A stretch of 64,000 bases of DNA, from NCBI GenBank assembly GCA_013350335.1, contig CM023533.1, positions 29,494,869 to 29,558,868 of the forward strand, in the 5' to 3' direction. Numbering within the stretch: position 1 is the first letter of the stretch; every line of letters starts with the position of its first letter. Of this stretch, positions 11,298-23,400 are shown in pieces. The DNA is from Chimonanthus salicifolius (lineage: Eukaryota; Streptophyta; Magnoliopsida; Laurales; Calycanthaceae). Made by a program: the position numbers and the translations under genes. Under the pieces are notes generated by a model that did not search any database, had not been told where the DNA came from, and worked only from the letters and a program-made list of their open reading frames with translations.

Positions 11298-12546
11298 GGG
11301 AGCTCATACACACTCGAAATTAGATTTTTCATGGCAAATTATCATTTTATCTCTGCATTTTCAATCATTCGAATGAATGTCCAGTTCATTTTGGTATTCA
11401 TTCGAATGGATGCCCTCATTCGAATGAATGCCCAGGTGTAATTTCAATTTATTCGAATGAATTGGCTAAACAGTAACACGGAATACTGTTCAGCCCATTC
11501 ATTCGAATAAATCATTCGAATGAATGAGGTATGAACTAATCATTCAAATGAATCGGCCTCATTCATTCTAATGATTTTAAATAATAAAATTTATTTTAAA
11601 ATTTTAAAAGTTATTTTTTGAACATTGTGTATTTTCAAAATTTCTCAAATTAAATATCCACACTAATTACGATAACCTGATAAAAATACTTTAAGACTTC
11701 AAGGTCTTTTGATACTCCTAAATATTTAAAACACAGTATTTTATAAATAAGGATATCCCTAGGGTGTGCTGAAAACACATTTGAGAGTGTCAAAAAACCT
11801 TGAAGTCTTAAAGTACTTTTATCAGGTTATCGTAATTAGTCCGGATATTCAATTTGAGAAATTTTAGAAATACACAGTAGTTAAAAAATAACTTTAAAAT
11901 TTTAAAAGAGATTTTATTATTTAAATAATGCACTGTGTATTGCTAAAATTTCCCAAATTGAATGTCCGGACTAATTACGACAACCTGATAAAAGTACTTT
12001 AAGACTTTAAGGTCTTTTGACACTCTCAAATGTGTTTTGGGTATAGCCTAGGGATACCTTTATTTGTAAAATACTCTGTTTTAAATATTTAAGAGTGTCA
12101 AAAGATCTTGAAGTTTTAAAGTATTTTTACCAGATTATCATAATTAGTCTGAATATTCAATTTGAGAAATTTTGGAAATACATAGTGCTTAAAAAATAAG
12201 TTTAAAATTTTAAAATAAATTTTATTATTTAATAGCAATGAATCTACTGATCGAATGAACGTTCGTTCACGAATAGACCGAATAAGGAATGAACGTTCGA
12301 ATTCGAATGAATGATCGGTTCATTCGAATGAATAGAAAGAATGGTGGCATTTTATTACTATTCATTCAAATGAATGGGGCTGAGCAGTATTCCGTGTTAC
12401 TATTCAACCCATTCATTCGAATGAATTGAAAATACACTTGAGGATTCATTCGAATGATTGGAAATGTGGGGATAAAATGGTAATTTGCCACGAAATTTCA
12501 GATTCGGATGTGTAGAGGCAGGATTTCCGAGTGTGTATGGGCTCCC
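11298..12546. mobile_element. Mutator-like foldback element, complete, 9-bp target duplication
   Basis: This 1249-bp element is bounded by GGGAGCTCATACACACTCG at the left and the inverse of GGGAGCCCATACACACTCGG at the right. It is flanked on both sides by CTACATAAA (11289-11297 and 12547-12555), an exact 9-bp duplication as expected for Mutator-like transposition. Inside the ends come inverted ATTCATTCGAATGAATG arrays, then two palindromes of about 300 bp (about 11580-11900 and 11900-12230), the second being the reverse complement of the first. There is no coding frame, so it depends on transposase supplied elsewhere. Of the family members in the window it has the clearest boundaries. Confidence 0.88.
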
Positions 12547-12791
12547 CTACATAAAGTATCTGTATTATTCAAAAAATATAATTTAATAAATGAGAAGAAG
12601 GTACGAATTGGGCCCAACTGATCCTAGCAAATACTTCCAAACATATTAAATTGCATCATAGTTTGATTAGATTCGTAATTGGGTCTAACCAAGGGTCTAT
12701 ATCAAGAATCAGATTCAATCTATAGTTTTTAGTCAACTGACGGACCCATCTCCTTTGCACTGCTGCATCGGACGGCCCTAATGGTTGATGC

Positions 12792-14141
12792 CAGGGGTCA
12801 AAATATCGGCTGATATTGTACGTATCGGCCGATATAATTCGGATTTTCGACCATCGAATTATATCGGTCGATACGTATAGTATCAGCCGTAAAAAAAAAA
12901 AATCGGCCGATATGACCGATATATCGGTCATGATATCGGCCGAATTTTAAAAATTCAGTTTTTTTTTTTTAAAAGCCCAATTTTTTTTAAAAATAGTGGA
13001 CAAGAATGGAAAGAAAAAAAAAGAAAATATGGAGGAAAGATTGAAGAAAAAAATGGCACACCTTTTACAGCTTCTTCTCTTCTTTCTCTTCTTCGTTGAT
13101 GGGAAAAATACAGAGAGTGGGAAAATACGGAGAGTGGCGGCTGCTGCTAGGGTTTAATAGAGAGAGTGAAAGAGAAGAAGGGTATTAAAACATTAGGGTT
13201 TTTAAGTGAAAACCCATTTCACAGGAGGTAACTCTCGTGAGTATCAAAGTTATTTTCCAAATTGTTTATTTTATAATATTCTCTTTTAAAATTTTAAAGT
13301 TATTTTTTAAATACTGTGTATTTCTAAAATTTTTCAAATTAAATATCTGGACTAATTACAATAATATGATAAAAATACTTTAAGACTTAAAGATCTTTTG
13401 ACACTCCTAAATATTTAAAATACAGTATTTTACAAATAAGAGTATCCCTAGGGTGTACCGAAAACATATTTAGGAGTGTTAAAAGACCTTGAAGTCTTAA
13501 AGTATATTTATCACGTTATCGTAATTAGTCCGAATATTCAATTTGAGAAATTTTGAAAATACACGGTGCTTAAAAATAATGTGCATAGTGTATTAAATAA
13601 TAAAATATTATTTAAAACTTTAAAGTTATTTTTTAAGCACTATGTATTTCCAAAATTTCTCAAATTGAATATCCGGACTAATTACGATAACCTGATAAAA
13701 ATCCTTTAAGACTTTAAGGTCTTTTGACTTTCCTATATATATTTTCGGCACACCCTAAGGATACCCTTATTTGTAAAATACTGTATTTTCGGCACACCCT
13801 AGGGATATCCTAACTTAAAATAACACTCATTGACTAAGAAAATAAATTATAAAATTATTTCTACAAATTTTCCTCATTTATATCATTTTCCTTTTAATTT
13901 TCACAATTTTATTACTAATTATATAATTTCCCATTATCGTAACTTCAAAAATATATTATAAGATGTAAATGTCCGATATTTTATGAAAAAATTACATATT
14001 CAATAAGCCCATAATTATCTGCATTTACTGTAATTTTTTTGAATTCTTTTTTTTTTCAAAAAAAAAGGTAAGAGAAAGAAAAAATTCGGCCGATATGAAA
14101 AATCGGTCGGGATCTCAGCCCGGCCGATTTTTCTACCCCTG
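12792..14141. mobile_element. hAT element, 1350 bp, perfect 8-bp target duplication
   Basis: It begins CAGGGGTCAAAATATCGGC and ends GATTTTTCTACCCCTG, and is flanked by exact GTTGATGC copies (12784-12791 and 14142-14149). Its termini and ATCGGCCGAT-rich flanks match the short copies elsewhere, but about 1 kb of extra DNA sits inside. Part of that is a truncated copy of the Mutator-like palindromes (about 13260-13810). I see no transposase frame. Confidence 0.88.
13260..13810. repeat. Truncated palindrome pair nested in the hAT element
   Basis: One full palindrome (about 13270-13600) and part of a second, inverted one (about 13615-13810) match the core of the Mutator-like foldback family, including the AAGGTCTTTTGACACTCCT arm. 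The outer GGG ends of that family are missing, so this copy is eroded on both sides. Confidence 0.7.
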
Positions 14142-14149
14142 GTTGATGC

Positions 14150-17100
14150 ATTGCAACCGTTATGGCCGATATACAATGTATCAACTAAACTATTTAACAT
14201 TGATTTTAACCTAAATAAGTGTGTTACGAAGATGTCGCTCTAGCAGCCTCAATAAGGATAAAGAACGAAACCCAAAAAGGGGTGCTTGAAATAAATTTTA
14301 GTTTAATTAATAATTGAGTCCGACTTAGACAAGAAATTAAAATTCAATTGTTATTAGCAATGGGCTTGAGCTTATGTATGTTTGAGTCTGAAAGCCCAGG
14401 TCAAGTTTATCATGTGACCCGTTTTAGGAATATGTATGATATATCTATTAGGGAAACGAGATTGCACATAGCATTGAACCTTTTTCTTTTAATTTTGTAA
14501 GGCTTTTGAATTAGATTAAAATTTTACTTGATTACTTATATGTTTCAATTAAAATTCAAATTGAAATCATAAAGCAACATTATTTTTCCTAATGACGCAT
14601 GGGATTATGACCATTAAAGTAATGTAACTTTAATTTGAGTTTTGAGATAACATTTTATCTACATGTACATTCAATTAGCTTTCAATCCAACCAATTGAAT
14701 TTTTACTATTCCACAAAAGAAGAAGAAGAGAAAAACAGAAAAAAAAAAAGCCAAAGTCACACTTAGTTTGATCTCATTATCTAATATACAGTTTACTCAG
14801 TATTTATTTTAGTAATTAAATAATAATTAAAAAACTCACACTTCATTAGAAAAAGTAGTGTATTTACTATTTAGTAATTATTCCTTTAATCCAAATACTT
14901 CATATAAAATACTTATTTTTCAGGATCATATTTTGCTTGGAATTTTAGTTGGGCTAATCAAGCTCATTAACCATGATTTTATCAGACTAGTCTCGAGCTT
15001 TTTAATTGCTAATTGAACTAAAGCTAGGCCCATTCCCATCCCTAGTGTGGATTGGGATCCATTTATATCAGTTGAATTTGACAAGCTATATAGCATATAA
15101 AGATAATAAAGAATAGATTAAAATTATTATTAGTCAATAGTCCTACTTAGGTTGACTATTTCATTTGGGCTAGTATTGGACCTTCTGTTGGACCAATCTG
15201 TCACACCTTAGCTTACGGTGACTAATATAATTTTTATTTATTTCTGACAATATAATGTACTAATAGAAATGGTCATATTAAATATATAAATGTAATTGAC
15301 TAGACCATTATAAATTAGTGAAACTTTGACATTCGACGATGATAAAATCAAAGTACTCTTGCAAAATCACCATGAACCAATTAATCAAATACTTAGAAGA
15401 GAATTGATAGGACATTATTAATAATAAGTAAAACTAAATCTTTTTATTTTTTTCACTTGTCATCGTTTAAATGTTATGTCGATCTTCGTTTAACAAAATA
15501 GGCACATTATCCACCGTCCATCATTGCACAATCTTGAAGGAAAAAATATTAACATCCAACCCACCTCTTTGCACCATATTAACATAATTGTATTCCAAGC
15601 TAACAAAGAGAAGAAAAATATTTTTACGTTATTATCTTATTTGGAAGTTTAATTAATTTTTGTTTTTGTGCTCAAGAGGAGAACATGATAGCTGTCTCTG
15701 TTTGGTTGGTTCTCATTATTGCTTTCACGCTTCTCTTCAACACCTAAACTAAATAACAAGGCTTGCCTTTTTTATAACAGTTCTAACTTGTTTACTTTGA
15801 CTTGTAACCACCGCACCCAATTGATGGTTGCCTCTCTCTGTACTGACGGAAATAACCCTCCAAATGCAGACAAGTGCTGTCATCAATTAGCTTTTAGATA
15901 GGATATAAAAAATTAAAACTTTTCTGCTTTAAAATTCTAGAGTTAAGATAGTAAATTAAGAAAATTGGTTATAATTAAATTTTATTTTCTATACATTTTA
16001 CTTAATTTTATAGGTAATTACTTATATATGAAGTCACTCTTTTTATATATTCTTTTTATTTTGTTTTTCAATTATAATTAAACTATTTTCAAATAACAAG
16101 TATAGTCGTCTGAGATCTCAGTTATTAATGTGTTATAGATCATCCTCAATAGTCTAGTTTGCCTATATAATATTTATAAAGTATTTTTTAATGATCAAGA
16201 TGTTGAAGTCTTTTAGAGTATTCAATTAATTTTGAAAGCAATGTATAATCTTCCCTACCTACACACACTTTATAAGTCTACGAAAACTGACATGTTGGTT
16301 TGGAGTAAGAATCGAACTCGAGACTCTCATTTTTTCAAATGGGTTTTTGACTATCACTCCAATCCTTTTACGTTAATATTAAAGTTAATATTTATAAATT
16401 ATATATACCTTCAAATTATATCCTTTTATATTCTTATATTTATTTGACAAAATAACAATTAGGTGAACTCTCACTGTATCAATCAAATGACTTGTCATAT
16501 CAACATAAAGATACAAAATGATATAATTTGAGGACAAGTTTAGAATTTTTCTAATTTATTATAAAACTAATTATGTGTTTAGGTGGGAGCCAACTGGTCT
16601 TTTTAAGAACCCAAACGGTATGAAAAGTCCTAGTGTCATGCTCTTGATTTAATAGTTCGAAACATTTAGGATGATTTTTTAAGACATAATCTACATAAAA
16701 AGTGTAAAATTTTTTTATGTTCACTTTAAAATTTTTATATCATAAATATTGAAGTACAAGATACTATGAGAAAAAATAATAAATCATCATTTTACGTTTT
16801 CCTCTAAAACTTTAAGCAAAATGGTGCATATACTTAAGAGTTAAGATATCCTCGACAACAAACTCATCTTGGAGCCTACTTTAACCCCACAGACACCCAA
16901 GGCCCCTGCTAACACCCTACCCACACCTTATTTGAATCCATTATCAATCTCACTGATTGGATTGAAATTCATACTTATGTTATTGATTTTAGATTTTTAA
17001 AAATTATAGTCTAATTTTGGTGTATTTTAAGAGTAGTAAATTTATCTGTGAATATTTTACACTCGCTATCTCACGATTTTTCACACGTAAATTTAAAAGA

Positions 17101-17462
17101 AAATTAGAAATTTTACAATTTAATATATATTTTTAAATTATATTAAAAAATATCTCTTGAACAATCACAGAGCATTAGTATCTCTTGAACAATCACGATA
17201 GTCAAAGTCAGAAAGGTAGGGCAGTTTCTGTCATGAAGCGGAATTAAGGGCCGGAGCCTGGACCTGGGGCTGTCCAATCCACGTCTGATTAAACTAGAGT
17301 TAGTTTATCACGAGTTAGTCAACTAACTTCCTCTACTCCCCCATTCCCAATTTCAGTTCCATTTCCATCATTCACACACAACAGCAAAAAAAAAAACCAA
17401 GTTGGAAGAGCCCTTTCCCACCCGCTCTTCCACCTTCTCCGGTACCGACGAGTCCATTCCTG
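14150..17462. other. Intergenic DNA upstream of the kinase gene
   Basis: AT-rich DNA with no gene I can support. Short frames (for example 15719-15901) show no conserved motif. Positions 16296-16345 contain AAGAATCGAACTCGAGACTC, which resembles the complement of a tRNA B box and could be a SINE remnant, but no A box or tail is seen. The last 150 bp, rich in CCATT and CACACACAAC, is the likely 5' leader of the kinase gene. Confidence 0.4.
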
Positions 17463-20400
17463 ATGATATCGACTGAAATTCAACCACTCCGTCGCGGAAC
17501 GGGTACAGAACGCCACCGCAACGCTGACAAGGCTCCCGAAAAAGTAGTGGTAGCAATCAAAGCGGAGAAGGAGATCTCTAGAACAGCTCTGTCGTGGACT
17601 CTTGCTCATGTGGCACGGCCCGGAGACAGCGTTGTGCTTCTCGCTGTCTTATCCGGCCAGAGAAACGGTAATTCAGTGATTCCGATACTTCTCAAGGTTG
17701 TTTCCGGATTCGAATTTTGTCTCTCTTATCTCCGTCTAAATTTAATTGTAGGAAAGAAGGTATGGAGTTTCCCGACATTGGCAGGCGATTGCGGGAGCGG
17801 ATACAGGAGGAGATGTTCTCCAGAGGAGCGGAGAAATGAGATCTCGGAATGTTGCTCGCGGATGCTGCTGCAGTTTCAGGGGGTCTATGATCCCAACCAG
17901 GTTAGTCAAATGACCAAAATACCACCACCCCTTGCGGCGTTCTTCCCCCGTATTTAGCATGGGTAGTTTAGTCATTATATATCATCCTACGGGTTTAACA
18001 CTACTTTAACTAACCCTGATCTCTGCGTAAACGAGTCAGCATTTTTATTTTTTTAAAATCAAACTGAAATTTCGAAATTGAATTATTGCATCAAGGGCCA
18101 TGACTTTAGTCACGAGCTTTCCATGATTCCAATTTGAATTATAAGATGTTTCACCCTAGAGTAGCAGAGTTTATTAGTTCTATAAAATTAAAAAAATATT
18201 TTTAATATAAAATTTATTTTCAACAGATTTGATGGCAATAAATTTTTTAATGGACTTATTTTTAGTATATAGTTATTTTAAAAATTAAAGTTTCTAATTT
18301 TTTTCTTTAAACTTTAATTTTTAATCAATGGAATAAAAAAAATATAAAACGGGCATTTTAATTATATTATAAGTATCTTTATCTATTAATAAAATATTAT
18401 ATCTTTTTGATAAAATATAATAATCTTTTATTTGTACTTTCTACCTGCCATCTGCCCTTTTGAAATCGTCTATCGTTGCTGTTAAAGAAAATCCAAGAGT
18501 CGTTACACAGATCAGTTGAAAATCAGCCAAGTGATTGTCCTTTCGTGAGTATCAATATTCTAAATGACAAAAAGAAATCTAAATAGTAAAATCTTTCAGA
18601 GACTGTTGGAGCAACTTTGTGGAATTTTATTGTGGTTGATTTTACGAATAGGAGAAAATATATTAATTTTCATATAACAAAAAGAATATCAGGGTAAGAT
18701 TTTTAATTTTAGGAGATATTATTTTGAAAATTGAAGTACGTTGTAAAGACACTAGCATTGCTTTAATGAAATAAGGTCAGGCATTATATTAATCAGTTGC
18801 ATACTTGCATTCCTCTCTGACATTATCGGTGTTTGAGATGGATTAGAAAAATAACGGGTTTTGTTAATGACGCTTTAATTGCAGATCAAAGTGAAGATTA
18901 AGGTTGTGTCAGCTATATCAGTGGGTGTGGTGGCAGCCGAATCGAAGAGAGCTGGAGCCAACTGGGTCGTTTTGGACAAGTAATTAAACAAAGTATTAAT
19001 TCCTAATTCTGATTATTGGATAGTATATTATTGCTTTATTTGATTCTCATTTTCTATTTCTATTTCTTGTATTTTCTGCCGTTTTGAGTGGTCAGGGCTT
19101 AGCTGGAAATGAACATTGTTTGGTTTTCAGCGGGTCGTAACCACTCTTACAAAATTATGACATAATAATATTAAAAGAAGGATATCTTAAGTGTATAATT
19201 CACTCTTAGTCATTGAAAGAAATGTATTCAAGTATTATATTTATCTCATAATCTTTTAATTTCTTTTGTTTATGACTTATTTTCATGATTACGTTACATC
19301 TCAGGGTTAAAACCGTCTTTTATGCTACTTGTACATTTTGACATGAAGATTTACTGACAGATATTTATTAGTTTTTTGCAAAATATAATTTCATTATATG
19401 TTCTCTTAAGACTCCCTCTAATCACACTTATATTGGTAATTTAGTAGTGTGTAATAGCCTTGCGATTATTATTCAATGAAGGCATTTCCAATAAACTGAG
19501 ACACAGGGGTTGAAATATCAGTCGATACATATCGTATCGGCCGATATGTATCGATTTTTAAAGACCGAACAATATCGGCCGATACGATGGGTATCGGCCG
19601 TACAAAATAATTATCGGCCGATATGGCCGATATTCGGTCTACAATATTGGTCACCATATCGGTTGATATGCATAAATATCGGTATTTAAAATTTATTTTA
19701 TTTTATTTTTTTAAAAAACCCGATACGGTTTTTCACAGTTTTTCAACGGTTTTTTGCGATTTTTCATGGTTTTGAAGATCGGATGAGAGAGAAATGTAAA
19801 TATCGGAGGAGAGAGAAACTTATCTGCTGAAATGTCGGCCGGGGTGTTTTTTGACCCCGGCTGAGACTAATTATATTTTTCAAGTTAATATGATTTGATG
19901 AATTTCAGCCATTGTCTGTTTCCATGATATCACAAGCTCTTCTGATTTAGTTCCACAATTAAGAATGAAAATGTAAAAATAATATGTTATATTACTTTGA
20001 TTCTGATATAAAATACAATTTTGATAAATTACATATAGTAGGTCATTCACCATATTGAAAAAAAAAAAAAAAATTGTAGAATACTTCATAGAAAGAATTG
20101 AGTTGAAAGTCATTTTTGCCCCTTTTAGTAACTATATACATTTTGTTGGCTAAAGATAGAAATTTGAATCTGATTTTTTATTAATACAGTAAGATCTACT
20201 GAGTACTGAGTACTATCTCACACATCAAAATGATTATTTATGTGATATTGAGTTTAGATAATCAAGAGTTAGACAAATGGGACTTTTAAAATGAGACTCT
20301 TTTTCTATCAAATAAGCTATAAGTCTTATATAGTTGGTGCATTGCATATATAATTATATAAATATAAATTTTGTCAATCTTATCACTAATTACTCATCTA

Positions 20401-23400
20401 AATCATTTAATCTTAGTTTTTAAAATTTTAATAAATACAAATTGTTGATTTTTAAAAATCTAAAATTATAAAATAAATAAATTTTATAGATATCTTATTT
20501 GTATAACTTTTTTTACCGCATATTCAATCATATAAAACTTAAGATCTATTTAAAAAATATTCACATTATCAAGTGTCGAGTGGAAAAATTTGAATGATTT
20601 TTTTTTTTAATAATAAAAGTGCCCCTATGTACAGGGAAAACGAAAATGAAAAGACAAGTGGATGATTCACTTTCCACAGTCCAGAGTCCAGACTCCAGAC
20701 CATTGATTTTGATGGCTTCGCCCTGGGTGGAACGAACTCATTCTCCCTTTGACCCTATGCATTTCAATTTGGTAATATTTTTTCAAAATTTTAATCTCTA
20801 ACTACTATTTAAATATTTTTATCAGATTTATTTAACTTTAAAAATATTTTTTTAAAAGTTATTTTTTCTGATAAAGCAAAAAATGTTGATGACTAAGTTT
20901 GACATAGATTTAGATTGAAATATATTGTTTCTAAATTCAGTCTTTTAATCTTTTATTTTTATATTAGAAAAAAAAAAAATTACAATCAAAGGATCTACTA
21001 AACTACTACTCTTTTGATTTTGTACGATTAATGAGCTTAATTCATTATAAAATATTATTTTTCAACTTAGTGACAAAATACTCATGACCCAAGCCATGTT
21101 AGGTTACCGTGTTCCACATATTTTAGAAAACGATTGACAATAGTTGCGAAAAAGATATTTCAATTAATTATATTTTTTATGATAAGGAATCCTATTGACT
21201 TGTCATTTGTATGTCTTTATCATCATCTTATACACGGAAAAGATACATCAATATCTATTTTTATCAAAAAAAAAATACTAATATACCTATTCTTTTCTAA
21301 AATATATTATTAGATCGGACATTTTTTTTTTAAAATTTATGAGTGGTAAACTTTAGTCTTGCTAAACCCTCACAGGTAGTACCTCTACTCACATCACCAA
21401 AATTAGTCCATGGGGTCCACACCTCCCACTTCCTAAGGTGAGAGGTAACCATCCATCCGAATTGACCCACGGAGGGTTAAATCGGACGGTTATATTATTT
21501 GATCGGACATCTTTGACTCTAAGTATTAAGTGTGTTTCTCAAAGCTCTAGAAATTGTGGAGAGATGTATTGTGGTAATTATTTCGAAATTAAAAATAGCA
21601 TATCTGGGTGTTCCCACAGACAATTGAGGCAGGAAGAGAAGAGTTGCATGGAAGAGCTGCAATGCAACATCGTTGTAATGAGACGTTCACAACCCAAAGT
21701 TCTTAGGCTCAACTTGGGTGAACTGAACGAACCTAAACAAACATTCTCGTCGCCGGAGTCAAGCGACAAGCCACGAGAAAACAGGATTAAGCATTCAACT
21801 CCGGTGAGCAGCCCTGAGGAGCTACACACCTCCTTGAGGACCACCACTCAAGCTTCCATGTCGAGTTTTGATGTGAGGGACTTACCTCTCTACCTCTGTG
21901 AAAGGAACCCTCTTTTTGAAGTGTTTCACAAGCGAGAATCCAGCTTCAAAGAGGAGAATCTGGAATGGGAGGATGCAGTCACAGATTTTGATTCGGACGA
22001 AGGATCGAGTTCCTCTTCGTTGCATCATCCACTGTTGGATAGTCGTGAGAGAGGTAAGCCATACTTTGTATATTTTTATCTTTTTAGTTTTTTTCTTTTT
22101 TTATCTGCCTCTTTTCCAATGGCATTACCTCCCTGACCAGTGAGGACACCCTTCCAAAAAAGGAAAAAGAAAAAAGAATAGCTCTATATTCAATTGAATG
22201 GGATTCAAACGCAGTCAAGTCAATTTGTGCAAGCCAGCTGCATATATATTAGGTTATTAAATAGTGTTTTTTGAATAATAATTAATATTATTATTCAGCC
22301 ATTAATTCCATTCATTTGTAATGGATTTCTAAGTTTTATTTTTCATTCTATTTTATAAAATATTATACATCATTTCACTCTCGTATCATTTATTCTTAAT
22401 TTTAAAATTTTAAAGATATTTTTTCTTATCCATCATGCTGCCAATCTTTTAATCTTTTGATAAAAGTAATTTACAATCTTCGACTAACAGCTCCAGACCA
22501 CGGACACTGCCTTGTCGTATAATTGTCTATTAATACTAGTTTAAAGTTTATTTCTGATTTTTTTTAAAAAGTTATTGAGATGCTGGTATTTCAGTTGTTA
22601 GTCATGATTTTATCCTTTGATTTTAATTTTTTTTAAATTAATGAATTATATTCATCAAAATTTAAATGCTGAGATTATATGACTTTTACTGAAGATTCAT
22701 CTACTGTGCATTTACCCTAACTCATTTGTTAAAAGACCTGCTCTTTATTTTTATTATATTTTTCAGTCCACAGAAACTTATCCAGAGTCATTTCAGAGCG
22801 ATCAGGACGAAAGCAATCTTCAAATGCAACATCGTCATCGCACAAAGCAGCAGATAACAACCACCATGAAGTCTACTGGATTTCACAAAATCACATTGAT
22901 GAGAAAAGCCAAACCAGTAGAAATCACAAGACAGCCAACAATGCAAAATCTTCCACTGCCAAGACATTGCTTGAGCGATTCGCCGAATTCGATCGGGAAG
23001 CCGAAGTTCGACTTGGACTCGACTCGGCTCGCTACAGAGACTACGTTTCTGATTCTAATGTAAGGAAGGCAGTATCGTTGTGTAGAAGTTCCCCTTCAGT
23101 TCCTCCTCCTCTCTGTTCCATCTGTCAGCACAAGGCACCAGCTTTCGGCAAACCTCCAAGATGGTTCAGTTACCGGGAGCTGGAGGAGGCTACAAATGGG
23201 TTTTCTAAAGTGAATTTCCTGGCTGAAGGTGGGTTTGGATCAGTACATAGAGGGGTTCTAGGAGATGGTCAGGTGGTGGCTGTGAAGCAACTGAAAGTCG
23301 CCAGCTCTCAAGGGGATGCTGAGTTCTGTGCAGAGGTTGAGGTCTTGAGCTGTGCACAACACAGGAATGTGGTGATGCTAATTGGGTTCTGTTTAGAAGG

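Noticed and set aside
16296..16345. Possible tRNA gene on the minus strand
   Set aside because: Only a B-box-like segment is present; no cloverleaf or A box can be drawn. It is at most a SINE remnant.
17319..17609. Minus-strand frame of 96 aa at the kinase start
   Set aside because: Antisense to exon 1 and the leader; it has no domain, and the plus strand joins correctly to eight further exons.
21438..22136. 232-aa plus-strand frame as a separate gene
   Set aside because: Only 21620-22053 is exon 4 of the kinase; the ends read into introns, and CNIVVM continues the USP-like domain of exon 3.
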